Shown one piece after another: positions 34,346 to 47,000 of a DNA stretch of 64,000 nt. This DNA is from Cristatella mucedo. Taxonomy: Eukaryota; Bryozoa; Phylactolaemata; Cristatellidae. Where the stretch lies: contig WPIO01000006.1 of assembly GCA_009760855.2 (NCBI GenBank), forward strand, positions 4,952,501 through 5,016,500. Direction: 5' to 3'. The notes beneath the pieces were generated by a model. The model saw only the letters and a list, made by a program, of their open reading frames with translations, did not search any database and had not been told where the DNA came from. Positions within the stretch are counted from its first letter, which is position 1. Every line of letters begins with the position of its first letter. Both the position numbers and the translations under genes were made by a program.

Positions 34346-35720
34346 TTATTTTGACTGTCGTTAAATCATGATTTGGCGATATGTCAGTAGGCCGCGAGTT
34401 CCATGCTTTGAGAGCAGTGGTACTTGAAACTTGGTCAAAAAATGCATGCTTAATAGAAGCACGATTAATCAACGCGAGTCACAAGAGCTTGTGGTGGCGA
34501 GGAATTCCTTATTTGAACCTAGTTAAATAAAGTGGCCCGATGCCAGAGAATCGAGGGCCCTACAGGTGAGTGGCATAATCCTGGAGTCGAATGCCACTTG
34601 ACGAGCAGCCAGTGCAGGTTAATGAGCACTGGTATTACTTGGCAATAACTTTGAGGCAGAATGTTCTACCTACTGCAACGGTCTTATTGCACTGTGATCA
34701 GAGGCTACAGATTATGAGTTGTGGTAGGTTGTCAAGCCCCTCCGTCGTGAATGCATGGACCAGCTCATCAATGGTGCTTTGATCTGAGCAAGCCTAAATT
34801 TTTGCAATTCTGCCTCGGTGAAAGTCGCCGGACTTGACTACCTATGCTGGTCAAGTGAAAGGTCGTTTGTGAAGAGGACACTGAGACAACTACATGCTTA
34901 GAGGCTGCGAGAGATCTTCTATGCGCATGATCGGATAAGTTAAGCTTTTCAGTTTCCGAGCAGCACTATCTTTGCCCATAATTAATATGTTTGTGGTAAT
35001 TTAGTTTGAGAAAGTTTGGTGCCAGTAAGGTCTGTGGTTTAAAAATCTTTTGAACATTTAAAAGAGTACTAATTAGGAGCTCGTTACGCGTTTTTCTTGT
35101 CCTGTTGCTGCTATATTGTTGCGCAATCGACCGTTAGTGGCTCAATTCGTTGGCACTTTACGTGACTCAATCATTTAATCTGCTCTCAGCGTGGCAGTCA
35201 TTCCTCTGCCGAGAGGGCGTTTTAGAAAACATAAAAGCAACTTACCACATACCATTTTATGAATGCCCATGCGTTCCACTTGAGTTAATCAGCTTCGTTA
35301 GTCACAATTAAGCAATTACTCCTTTCAGACTTTGCTTCAAGACTCGCGCTTCCAAACTCTTTGCAACCAAGATGGACAACATATGAGACTGTGTGCCTAT
35401 TCTAGCACTCATATAGATCTTCCATCATTCCTTTTCTTCTGGAAGTTTATCGAATTTTAGCTCCCTAATTTAAATCACTTCTCATCCTATTCCGTTTCCC
35501 AATCCAACTCAAATCCCGCTCGTGCTGATCTCGTCTCGGAGCCCATTTTAAATCTTAAAAGACAGCTAGCTAACTATATCGTATCACCTTAAGTCATCCT
35601 CATTAGATATGTCTGTCTGTACATGTATCTCTTTCATCTGTAAATCCACATAGCCAAAAGAATGTACGATAGAGAATTTCCCAATGTTCACTGAAACCTA
35701 ATTGGCATTTGCTGTGGATA
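34346..35720. other. Mostly unique sequence, possible small LINE remnant
   Basis: The minus strand at 34380-34450 reads SSTTALKAWNSRPTDISPNH, like the PRLWNSLP...LR block at LINE C-termini. Otherwise nothing is recognisable. 35100-35700 is AT-rich and without motifs. Confidence 0.4.
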
Positions 35721-35736
35721 AGCTTCATCAAAGGCG

Positions 35737-36390
35737 ATGCCTCTCACCGTTGCGATATACCGACCTCCTGGCTGTCTAAACTTGTTTATAGAGGAGTTTT
35801 CAGAGTTCCTCGCTAAAATATTTGTGTGTGACAGGCCGTTACTGATTGTAGGAGACTTCAATATTCACGTTGACAACCCTAGCAACAGCCAGGTCCGCTC
35901 ATTTCTTGACTGTTTGGAGAATTTTGGTTTGGCCCAACACGTTAATCGTAGCACCCACGTCGGTAGCCACATTCTAGATCTCGTGATCACTAAGGATGTC
36001 CTCCCCACTGACTTTGTGGTGTGCCCACTGACGCTCTCAGATCATTGTTCGGTCTCGTTTACTGTTCCTGCTCCCTCGTACGTGCAGGGCAATGTCAAAT
36101 TTGCCAAACGACGTAACTTACAAAGCATTGACATGGACAAGTTTTTGAAATCTGTTTGTGATGCAGGCCTTCTTGATCTGCATTCAGACTCGACCGGCAG
36201 CCTCGATACCCTCACTGATGCGATGAACATGACACTCAGGAGTGCTCTTGACAAGCATGCTCCCGTTCGCTCTATCCGTGTTAAAAGTCGTCGAGAATGC
36301 TTTCAATTTACAAAAAACTCCTTAAGATGCGCCGTGTTAAGCGAAGGCTGGAACGTCGTTTCAAGAAATCGGGGTGTGAGGCAGACCTAG
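35737..36390 (+). pseudogene. LINE-A endonuclease, C-terminal half
   Basis: 217 codons begin AIYRPPG, then RPLLIVGDFNIHVDNPS (catalytic Asp/Asn block), STHVGSHILDLVIT and LSDHCSVSF (the terminal SDH motif) of an APE-type endonuclease. This enzyme nicks target DNA for target-primed reverse transcription. The N-terminal half, with the catalytic Glu block, is missing or degenerate upstream. The frame ends in a stop, and the linker to the polymerase continues in another frame. Confidence 0.88.
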
Positions 36391-36531
36391 TCAATTTTAA
36401 AGACTTCCTTCGAGTTTAAACCCGAAAGCTTAAAAAAGCCAGGGCTTCTTTTTTTCATTAGAAAACTGAATTCCTGCCAGTCGGACACTAAACAGATTTA
36501 TAAGACAGTAAACAATTTACTGGCCAATGCT

Positions 36532-37866
36532 ATGAGGTCTGACTCCCCAGATATTAAGGGCTCAGCCAAAAAGTTTTCAGCCTTCTTTACTGAAAAAATT
36601 GTGCACATAGATGCCTCTATTAAGCCCCCTCCGACCAAAGCAATCGCCGTTCCTCAACCTGTGACCTTTCTTAAAAGGTTCTCTGATGTTTCTGCCTGTG
36701 ATGTGGCTGCCTTAATAAGGTCTAGCAAAAAGAGCTCGTCTCCTGAAAACCCTATACCTTCATCTCTGTGGTCTTCACTTGCAGACCAACTTAGCCCTGC
36801 CATAACCAAAATTTTTAAAGCTTCTTTGGGAAAAGGGGTCGTCCCCAAGTCCTTCAAATCGGCAATCGTTAGACCTATTCTTAAAAAGCCGGGATTAGAC
36901 ACAGAGGTCCTAGAAAACTATCGTCCACTTTCCCTTCTTCCGTTCTTATCAAAGATTCTTGAAAAAATTGTTGCTAAGCAGCTAGTTGAACATATTGAAA
37001 ATAATGGAATGTCAGAAGCATTTCAATCAGGTTTCAAGAGGCAGCACTCTACTGAAACTGCTCTCCTCCGTGTTAGCAATGACATTCTACGTGGCAACGA
37101 CGACAGGAATGTCACTGCCCTAACTCTGCTAGATCTGTCTGCTGCCTTCGACACCATTGATCATGAAGTTCTGCTTGAACCATTGAGAACAACGATCGGT
37201 CTGGCAGACGGAGCACTGGTGTGGTTTAAATCATACTTGTCTGATCGTGTTCAATCCGTGTCGTGTGGGGGTCAGGTCTCAGACATGAGAAGGGTCACCT
37301 GTGGAGTCCCTCAAGGGTCTGTACTTGGTCCCTTGCTGTTCTCTATTTATACACAACCTCTGGGAAAAGTGATTAAGGCCCATGGAATAGGATATCACTT
37401 CTATGCTGACGATACTCAGTTGTATTTGTCATTTAAACCGTCGGAATCTGCTGCAGCAACTGAGAAACTGAATGCTTGCCTTCCCGATATTCGATCCTGG
37501 ATATCGGAAAACTTCCTGAAATTAAATGACGATAAAACCGAACTGCTTCTCATAGGACACCCTAAGCGTGTGGCTGGATTAAAAGGCTTTGCAGTTCTAA
37601 TAGGTGATGCTATTGTGCGACCTTCACCGCGTGCTCGTAATCTAGGTGTCGTGTTCGACAGCTGCCTCATTTTCAAAAGCTTCATTCAGAAGACTGCCTC
37701 TACAGCTAGCCATCACATCCGATCCCTATCCAAGATTAGAAGCTGTCTCCCACAGTGGCTTGTAAAAAATTTAACTAGCTCTTTAGTTCTGTCTCGGCTT
37801 GATTATTGTAACTCCCTTTTGGCTGGGCTACCAAAGAAAGTATTATGCCACTACAGTGGACTATGA
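36532..37866 (+). pseudogene. LINE-A reverse transcriptase domain
   Basis: 444 codons with the ordered RT motifs. ILKKPGLDTEVLENYRPLSL comes first, then FQSGFKRQHSTETALL, motif A LLDLSAAFDTIDH, motif B GVPQGSVLGPLLF, motif C HFYADDTQLYL, and motif D FLKLNDDKTELLLIG. This polymerase copies the element's RNA at the nicked target. The frame is intact across all catalytic motifs and breaks only at about 37845 by a one-base shift. The C-terminal domain continues at 37845-38390 (motifs LGWLPVEQRI and LRLKTVGDRSFSSACPRLWN). The motif set and the C-terminal domain place it in the L2/CR1/Jockey group. Confidence 0.93.
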
Positions 37867-38440
37867 ATATGGCTGCAAGGCTGGTCTTCAAGTCCCAGCG
37901 GTTTGAGCACGTGTCACTTTTGCTGAAAGAGCTAGGATGGTTGCCGGTTGAGCAAAGGATACAGAGCAAAGTTCTTACGCTGACCCACAAGTCCCGCCAC
38001 GGCTTGGCTCCTTCGTACCTAGCTGAACTGCTGCATCAGTTTCAGCCTGTTCGCGCCCTCAGGTCCTGTGTGGACAATAAATTAGCTGTCCCATTCCTCC
38101 GCTTAAAGACAGTTGGCGACAGAAGCTTTAGCTCTGCATGTCCTAGACTGTGGAACTCGCTTCCACAATTCTTACGCAACGACATCTACTCTCCAACTGC
38201 CGACTATGGCACATCTTTTTCAGCGGTTCTGGACTGCTACTTCTATGCTACTCACTACCTCAACTGCTCTCCTAACTCTGCTATGCTTCCCACTTTCTCT
38301 TTGCTGCGTGAGACGAAGTCTGTTGGCTACCGAATGCGTACCGAAAGCCGCTTAGGCTGTGAGTGCGCTATACAAAACTCTCCTACGTAACACCCACATG
38401 GTCTTTATGACTTTGTGGAGTTACCGACGGAGATACATAA

Positions 38441-39315
38441 GTTTGCAAACAGAATCAAACTGGTGAAACAAAGAGAAAGTGATAAACATAACTTGTTCAG
38501 TATAGCTGCCGATGATGATGCGAGAAGCATGCAATTTTCAGCATAGGACTGTTGGAAAATGACCAGATTTGCTGCTTCAATCCATTGTTAACATATTTCT
38601 TCAGCAGCACGTTTTTTCCCGCATCTCCTAAATAGGTCATTGACAAGCTGCGTATTAATAATCAACCACTGGTTTATGAGAGCTTGAACCAATTTCATGC
38701 AGCTCCTGCTTAGCATTAGGTTTTAAACACACTGTGACGAGTAGTGGTAAACATGGAGAACGGAACAATTGTATTAACACCTATAACCAAAGTAAATAAA
38801 TTCCAATCAGCACTTCAATTGTATCCTAATTATTACACAGAGAGATAAATGCTGTGTATACACAGGTTTTTTGTAGGAATGTTGTCAGAGGGTCGAGCCT
38901 CTTTGTAAGTTCTGCTGGATGTCTCGGCAGAGCTTGGTAGCAACTGTGATGCTCCATAGGTGTTCACTTCTCAATCACGCCTGGAGCCTTGAAACTCAGT
39001 CCTTGCAGGTAATTTTGCTGCGAAATTATAAGCTTAAAATCGGTGGATTGCTTTGAAGTTTCGACCAGTCTGTCGCGAACTTCGCAACTGCCACATACCC
39101 CACTAACTTGCATTAGCTCCTCTGTTGAGCGACAATACGGTTTGTACACTCTGTGGGTTTATTTGAGGTTGTTATCATTCTATTGCTCTGTCGTATCTAT
39201 TTGAAATACATCATAGAGGCCGCGGAATAATAACCACTTGGCTCGCTTGTTTCACAATTTATACTCTCCTTCTTGCCACAATACAATCACCAAGCACAAT
39301 CTATGCTTTTAGTTG
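38441..39315. other. No recognisable gene
   Basis: AT-rich, with no repeat or exon signal that I can support. Confidence 0.5.
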
Positions 39316-39319
39316 TATG

Positions 39320-40335
39320 CCAGTAACGGTCAGCTGTCTCTATACTTTGATTCCTTCTACCCGTTGTGCCAGTCAAGCTCTCTCAACTCCCTTGCTACAC
39401 GTATTGCTGATATCCACATAGGAACGGTATCAAACTTTCTCAAATTAAAGGCGATAAGATCAACTTACCAATGTGAAATCTCATGTGAATCAGCACTTTG
39501 GAAGCTTAATGTTCAAAATCGGCTTTACCGGCATATCTTCAGTAAAACCTGCACACAAACTATGTTTACTATGCCAAAGTAATTTCACGATAGACGATCG
39601 CAGCAGCTTGGCAGTCAAGTGCGCCTGCCAGTTAGATGGCAGTGCAAAAATTCGGGCTTGTTTATCCAGGGACACCACATCCAAGTTGGTCCATTCATTT
39701 GTGGCATACCGTCTTGACTTCCTCTGTAACTCACCGCTTTCAAGTCTACCAACGTATGCAATCAAGCACTTGCAGTTGGTGCAAATCTCCACAGCTAGGC
39801 TTGCCTGTCGTGGGAATCGCAGTTGATGCATGACATCAATTCTCGTCCACCTGCACTGGCTCAAAATCGCACAGGGCATCTACTTAGTTTTGTTGCTCGC
39901 ATTTAGGTCTCTACATTCTCGGGCTCCAGCTCACGTGGCAGAGCCACTCCCCGACCATGTTAGGCGTCATATAACCACCTCATCTGAATAGAGTCATTTA
40001 GCTCTGCATTTAAAAGATCGCACATCTTTTGAAGACCGTGCTTTAGCTAGTAAGCTCCCTAAGCTGGAATTCACTTCTGACTGACATTTCGACTCTCACT
40101 GTCTCATTTTCTCATTTAAATAGAAGCTAAGCACGCACCTGCTCATCACAGCATTGGGTGGGTCCCCGTGAAGCGGATTATGACGTGCACGTGATCTTTA
40201 ACCAAATGGCTTGCGTCTTTCATAACATACAGGCATACATACATACAACATCAAGACAGAGTTCCTAAATAAATTTTGACGTATATTTAGCTCTCTGAGA
40301 GAGTTAAACAAACGTGTAATTATTATAATGTTACC
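39320..40335 (+). mobile_element. LINE-B fragment, decayed
   Basis: GTCAGCTGTCTCTATACTTTG and CAAGCTCTCTCAACTCCCTTGC match LINE-B at about 53467-53530. The match then runs through the block around GTTGGTGCAAATCTCCACAGC to a degenerate tail at about 40290-40330. Confidence 0.75.
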
Positions 40336-40389
40336 GTTACTAGCTTATTCTTGGAAAAAAACAAGGAGAAATTTTAGTTTTGTATTAAA

Positions 40390-40510
40390 ATGCGGGTAAT
40401 AGTGTCTGCTGACCGAGCGATAAGCCCAGCCTGGCTGCTGAGCCAGGTCTACTCTCTCGCCAGGACTGAGTACAAAGACCTGGGTCGTTAAGTGCTCGAA
40501 TCTGCAGTCC
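40390..40510 (+). mobile_element. Possible tRNA-Leu/Ser-derived SINE (SINE3)
   Basis: GACCGAGCGATAAGCCC resembles the A box of class II tRNAs, and AGTGCTCGAATCTGCAG the B box, about 85 bases apart. The cloverleaf is not intact, so it is not a functional tRNA. Confidence 0.35.
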
Positions 40511-41190
40511 TTTTCCTGTCCTTGACCTGGCCGTAAGTGAGACGGTCACTAAGCATTGACCACGAAAAGCTCATCGGCTTCTTATTCTGTCTTGACCTGT
40601 TGTAGAGTTTATCCTATGCGATTTTCTGTTAAATTTGAATTTAAAAAAGTCACTACGGCACTGAGCGCCTTCTTTTGTTACTGTTTTTCTCGCTTTAATC
40701 TGCGATAGGCACACCACTAAAATTCTTCTCGCTTTACTCCTTTGTGCTATGAATTCATTCCTAAAAAACCTGTCCGTCCAAAAATGCAGGCGGATGCGAT
40801 AGGATACTTGTATGAAGATTAGCTTTTACCCCTTTGAAAACTATGGAAACTTCAAATTTGATTTGGAAGTCGGACTTGAGTATTAGCTAGCCTAGCCCGT
40901 AAACCCACCCAATCACTGAAGAGCTTTGAGTTCTTAGTTAACGGAGAAAAGCCTGTATTGGAGGAAAAATAAAAGTGTATTTCAAGATTACCATATTTTA
41001 CCGTGTGTAAGCCCCACCTTTTCTCACCAAAATTTGGGGTCGGATAATGGAGAGGGAGGTTAAACATGGTAGATCACTTATTCCTTTGGTTAGGTTTGTG
41101 AGTGAGTGATGAAGGCCTAGAACAGCGTAAAGCCAGAGATAATTGTCAGAGCTCTCAAGAAGTCTGGCATTACGAATTTAATGGACGGAG

Positions 41191-41433
41191 TGGAAGAGAC
41201 AGACAGACAGACAGACAGAGACAGACAGAGACAGACAGAGACAGACAGAGACAGACAGAGACAGACAGAGACAGACAGAGACAGACAGAGACAGACAGAG
41301 ACAGACAGACAGACAGACAGAGAGAGACAGACAGACAGACAGAGACAGACAGAGACAGACAGACAGACAGACAGACAAGACAGACAGAGACAGAGAAGAG
41401 AGAGGAGAGAGAGAGAGAGACAGGCAGACAGAC

Positions 41434-41466
<33 letters not shown>

Positions 41467-41471
41467 GACAC

Positions 41472-41526
<55 letters not shown>

Positions 41527-41605
41527 GACAGACAGAGACAGACAGAGACACAGACACAGAGACAGAGAGAGACACAGACACAGACAGACACAGACAGACA
41601 CAGAC

Positions 41606-41656
<51 letters not shown>

Positions 41657-42156
41657 CAGACAGACACAGACAGACACAGACAGACACAGACAGACACAGA
41701 CAGACACAGACACACAGACAGACAGACAGACACAGACAGACACAGACAGACACAGACAGACAGAGACAGACACAGACAGACACAGACAGACAGACACAGA
41801 CAGACACAGACAGACACAGACAGACAGACACAGACACAGACAGACACAGACAGACACAGACAGACACAGACAGACACAGACAGACACAGACAGACACAGA
41901 CAGACACAGACAGACACAGACAGACACAGACAGACACAGACAGACACACAGACAGACACAGACAGACACACACAGACACAGACAGACACAGACAGACACA
42001 GACAGACAGAGACAGACAGAGACAGACAGAGACAGACAGACAGACAGACAGACACAGACAGACACAGACAGACACAGACAGACACAGACAGACACAGACA
42101 GACACAGACAGACACAGACAGACACAGACAGACACAGACAGACAGACTGACAGATA
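41191..42156 (+). repeat. (ACAG)n / GACA-type array of about 0.97 kb
   Basis: Almost pure ACAG tetramers, interspersed with ACAGAG hexamers in the first third and with a CAGACAGACA decamer period in the rest. The very long open frames on both strands (about 320-350 codons of TDRQ-type or SVCL-type repeat) are products of the repeat, not genes. Confidence 0.97.
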
Positions 42157-42179
42157 ATGACAATGACAATAGCTAACTG

Positions 42180-43375
42180 AGTTTGTCTCAAATTTTAAGC
42201 CTGTGATATATGAACGAGGAAGATGAAGAGCGTATCAGCATCATTCCTGATGCAGAAGATAGGGATAGCGATATGAGTGATTATTATTAGTCTTGATATT
42301 TTTCAGCTCAGTTCATTTAGTTATTGAATGGAAATATCTTTTTCTTAAAAATCGGTTTACAAATTTGGGATGCTTGTACTAGGTAAAAATACGGTATATT
42401 TAATAGTTTTTCTTAAAAATGAGCATACGTCTCTACTAATAAAAGCGAGAAATTCCGTTTGTTCTCCCGTCACGCTGCAAGATCGCTCACTTGAATCGTG
42501 TGGCAAGGTGGCTCAGCGTTATCTTCCGTGATCATTACTTCCGGGAGTGACTTGTAATATACATAAAGTATACGTCTACAATGACTCAGCGAAGCAAGTC
42601 CACAGGCAGTGAGCTACTCGTCTACTATTACGGAATTTACTCGTCGGCATCGGGTAACGAATCAGCATTAATTTGCATGTAAAGAATGTAAGGACATGCA
42701 GATTATCTTTAAATGTATCGAAACATTTTCAAATGGTTAGCCCCCTTGAAGAATCACGGGCGGACTGTTTATGCATATTTATTGCTTACCAAGGCAGACG
42801 CAGCAATGCATGTTAAATATAAAATATGGGAGTTCCTAATGCAATTCTATATGCAAATTAGCAAAAAATCTCATTTTGACTTATTACTAATAACTTGTGT
42901 ACCGTCGTAGTAGTAATATAATTATTAGCATGGGCATGAGGTAATTTGCGGTCCTTTTTTATGCTGCAGTATATAGTTCCTTGAGAAAATCCATGTCATT
43001 GTTACATCAAGCTCCAGCTTATAGTCTTATCAAACGACTGAAATTGTATAACTTGGGATTTTCTGTTTGAGTAATGAAGGAATATTTTGTTCGATTTTCA
43101 GCCAAATTTACACAGTTCGCACCACCCGAAAAGCATTTTTGCACTAAAAAGTACCTCATGCTTTCCTTTGATGTTTTACGCACCACATAAAAAAATCTGA
43201 GAGGACAGCCTTAAAAAATTCCCTCATTGCTACTAGAGAAAAAAGCAGATGTATAGTGAAGTAAAAAATTAGGTAATAGCTGGAGAGGTCTTTCTGTTTC
43301 GTGGAAATTCAATATACGGGCTGAATAAACGAGTCCTCATTCCATGCATTTCGTTTTGTACGTAAATTTCTTGCC
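42180..43375. other. No recognisable gene
   Basis: AT-rich. CTCTACTAATAAAAGCGAG at about 42431 looks like the edge of a non-autonomous element, but no ends can be defined. Confidence 0.4.
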
Positions 43376-43377
43376 TT

Positions 43378-43615
43378 CTGACGACTGTGGAAGACCATTG
43401 CATGTCATCCTAAACTGCTTTTTCTATGCTACTGACTACCTCGACCACGTTCTGACTTTGCTACGCTTTTCTCTTTTTCTTCGTTTCGTGAGACGAGGCC
43501 TGTAGGCTAGGCGCAAGCATCGTTGGGCTTCGAGTACACACTATAGAAATCTGCAGCGTAATACCCGCTTAGTAATTGTGGCTTTGTTGAGTTACAGATG
43601 GATATACATTATATT
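43378..43615 (+). mobile_element. LINE-A 3' end fragment, degenerate
   Basis: CTTTTTCTATGCTACTGACTACCTCGACC and GTGAGACGAGGCCTGTAGGCT match LINE-A around 38240-38330. It ends with a degenerate terminus GAGTTACAGATGGATATACAT. Confidence 0.8.
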
Positions 43616-43912
43616 TTCCTTGTTACCGACTAGTAATTATGTATAGGCTCATTGCGACCGAATGTGTTTTAAAGTGGTGCATTGTGTATCATCTACATTG
43701 AATCCTCGTGTATTAAAAATATTCTTAATTAAATATTCTTGAATCTCTGGAATTAAAATGCAAGAACCATGGTGACTTTATAATTAAGACTGTAATGTGA
43801 GGCGGTCCATTCAGCACTTACCTCGACGTGGGGGGTGGGAAAGAGCGGAAGTGGGCGTCTACGTTCGATGGTTCTTAACATCTGATCCATTTTTACCTCA
43901 TCTCACTCTGCG

Positions 43913-44026
43913 ATGGCGGAATTTTTAACTCATTTCGTTTCTCAGAAAGTGAATAGGATAAGAGCGCTCAGCTCGTACAAAAACCTGAAATCTGAATACT
44001 TTGCAACTGGTGGATGGGATAATGAG
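43913..44026 (+). CDS. NUP43: NUP43 exon 1
   Basis: 38 codons from the ATG, ending GGWDNE at the donor GAG|GTGCTT, phase 0. It holds the signature FVSQKVNRIR (human FVSQKISKTR). Confidence 0.93.
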
Positions 44027-47000
44027 GTGCTTTTATTTCTGCTATCGTGCGCTTTGCTTAGTTTTTATCAATGTCAGCTGCATTGTGGCTCCTGAGCCTG
44101 TCTGAGGTGTTGCCATGCAATTGATATATTGCCAATAGGTTAGGTTATAGCTGCTTAGGGTGCGGCTCGTTTTTCAGCATCGTTTTAGTGGGTTTATGAC
44201 ACTCCGCTTTCACTCGAGGATCTATAGAGTGCTAATCTATATCTACACCGAGACTCGTGTCTTTCATTCGCACTCTGCCCAAGATTTCAGCGATTTCTGC
44301 CAGTCTTACGCTTCGTTCGGCAGCATCTGTGCGCACGAGCTCTTCCTATTGTTCAATATCTTATCCCTTTGGTTCGTTCGCTGGTGGGCGATTTTCTTCG
44401 TTGGATTGGGCAATTTTTACCGACCTGCCAGAATGTTTTTACCATTTAAGCAAGCTTGTGATAAATGCTTGTAGATTAGCAAGCTCAGCTTGTGGAAAAT
44501 TGGTAGCACCGACATCGAACCGGTTGTTTGTGTCGAGCATGAAGGAAGCATAATGGATCTGGAGGTAGCTGGCAAATCCCGAGCGAGTATTCTGCTTGCG
44601 TTTCTCCAGCAGGCCTCAACGAGTCCTCGGTGCAATGGTGCTTCGCGGTCCGGCTCTCTGACGACCGCCGGAAGGCTGAGCATGGAGAGCCGCCGCTTTA
44701 AGATACTTTGTTCATGTCTTTAGGTCGTTGGAGCTGACCTACTGGCTACTGCATCCTCTACGGGTCAGGTGTCGGTCTTCAAAATCGTTGGAGATGCTCA
44801 GGTATGGCGATTGATTCTCTTGGCTGCTAGAACTTCGGTAACCTCACGTAATGATCTGGGCACTACTAACACAAGGCGTGAACATTTGATGAATTGCACA
44901 CGACGTAGGGCATTTGTCGTGCGTGTAAGGATATTATTTTAGCTTTGTGCATGAAGCTGTTGATGTATTACTAGTTGACTGTAGTGACTTGCGTGCCTGC
45001 CCATTTTTATGTCGTTCTGTTAAGCTAAGTTTAGCGGACCTTGCTTTGCGTTCTGTTGGATTTCTTAGGGGGCTACCATTGCAGGCATCTTTGATTTTAT
45101 GAGCTTAAGCATGTTCGAACCTCTTTATGTTTGTACTATCATTATGCTCAGCCTTTGCTATCAAGCGAGCCATTTTGTTTCGTGTTCCTAACTATTAGCT
45201 ACTCTGTAATGCTTGCAAACTTTCCTGCCACTCGTTTTTCTGACCACTGGACTACTAGTGCTGTCAGAGATGCTCTAGAAAGACTGCAGCCGATGTTGCT
45301 TCCTTTCCAGCATATGTGAAGTGCCTAATAAGAGATTTAGTTCTTTGAGGGTGCTATAAAAATGTGTTATTAGCATTATTAGTATTATCTCTCAGTCAAC
45401 TCATAGGTGTTTCATGTTATGTATTACAGGCTTTGAGTTTATGTGCGCAGTAGCCAGGAAGTGTGTGCATTTTGCACACTTCAATTTTGCTACAGCCCGC
45501 TCAAATGGTGTTAGCCCCTGAATAAACACGTGGCTGCAATGGGTGCCAGATCGTCCTCGAACGTGTTTAACGCATGAGCTCACTGAAGGGTAAAGGTTGC
45601 TGAGCTGATTCAACCTGGGGCCCGAGTAGAAGTAGTATGCCTGGCAACTTTGTGCCAGCCTTGTGACCCAGCTTGACTGCATCAGTTCAACATTCTCTTC
45701 CTCTGGCGAACCTGTAATTAGTCCGCGGCACTGCACACCCGCACTCTTTTCGAAAACTCTCGAGATTTGCCACTCATCCACTCGTCGTGTTGCTCATGCC
45801 CTTGCTTGACCATTTTTCATGAGCAGCAGGCTCTAAAAAATATTACTTCTTTTGTAAAGCACCCTAGGAGAACTTAATCTCTATTCAGGTTCGTCGCACA
45901 TGCCATGGAGCCCGAGCCACTACCCTGGCCATCAATTACGTTCACCTTTACCTCGTTCGGGGCCAGCACCTTCAACCGGTGGTCTAAACCAGTGCAGCAA
46001 TAGCTAACATGTGTGTGCAGGTCGTTGCTGTGCCTGCCATCACTTTTCGGCAGCACATCGGTGTGAGCCTTGCTTTTAAACGATGTAACATGCTATGCTA
46101 GTCACGAGCATACATTTAGTCGCGTGGTCTCTGCATACAGCATTCTCTGAGTCTACTTTGCTTCTCTCTTGTGTGTTTCGTGCACGTCACCGACTTTTCC
46201 TGATTGACCGCATATTGCCACTCTTGCTGCTGGCTAGCATGCATGTGCACACATTTGCAAGCGCAAGCATCTACGCACACCCGCAGGCTATGCAACAGCA
46301 CGAGCACTCGAAAGCTTAGGCTGCTGACCAGCACACACACACACACACATCACTTCTTACTACCTTTCTAATAATTGTATTCATGGACATGCGCCAGAGT
46401 GCATTTGCTATGTTCCTTCTGGTTCTTCTTTTTTCACCCACACCGTCCAGTTAGGACTATCGCCTTTCTAGCCCCTTGGCGCAGACATGCCTTGCCCACT
46501 TATAGGATAGTGGATCCCTTATAGGATCCCCCCCCTTTGATAGTGGAAAGTAGTCTGCACGGTTGGCTGCTGGATGGCTGTGACGCCTGAACCAACTCTC
46601 TGCTTCCGATGCTTGTGTAGACTCGGCGGCAAAACTCGGAGCAGTCGGCGCTCGCTCAGCTAAAGAGCTGCAGAGTACACCAGCTAGCGTGAAACCGTAT
46701 TTGGCTCGATCGGCTGCTGTCTCTGCTCTCGGCTGTATAGACTTGGCCGCTGAATCGGCCAACCGTCGCTTTACTTGGTGGCAGGCTGCTGCGTTTGCTT
46801 GGAGGCCGTTCTCATAGCTCAAGCGCCATCGTGTCAATTCTTCTAGCTCATCCGTGGCTTGCTCTGCGCGGCCTCGACTCGCTCCTCCGTAGCTGTCTGC
46901 TGCACGCGAGGAGCAGTGCGAAGCGCACACTCGAGTTTTGGCCTCACCTGGTGGGTCTGCTTAGCCGTGCGCGCTGCGAGCACGGCTGGAGAGCTCGTGG

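Larger units (their letters stand above)
35720..38440 (+). mobile_element. LINE-A, longest copy (L2/CR1-like non-LTR retrotransposon)
   Basis: This copy runs from the C-terminal half of the endonuclease domain through the full reverse transcriptase and C-terminal domain to the 3' terminus GACGGAGATACATA. It is 5'-truncated or decayed before 35720, and it is frameshifted near 36390 and 37840. Its 3' half was the source, or a sister, of the insertion at 1458-2172. Other 3' fragments lie at 7108, 43378, 47840, 50467 and 58795. It is not capable of autonomous movement as it stands. Confidence 0.92.

Noticed and set aside
40390-40510. Functional tRNA-Leu/Ser gene
   Set aside because: Only box-like motifs are present. 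No acceptor stem pairs, and the sequence is degenerate.
41191-42156. CRISPR-like array
   Set aside because: There are no spacers. This is a eukaryotic tetranucleotide repeat.
41102-42191. Five overlapping ORFs of 320-350 codons on both strands
   Set aside because: They are pure translations of the GACA-type simple repeat, open in several frames at once.
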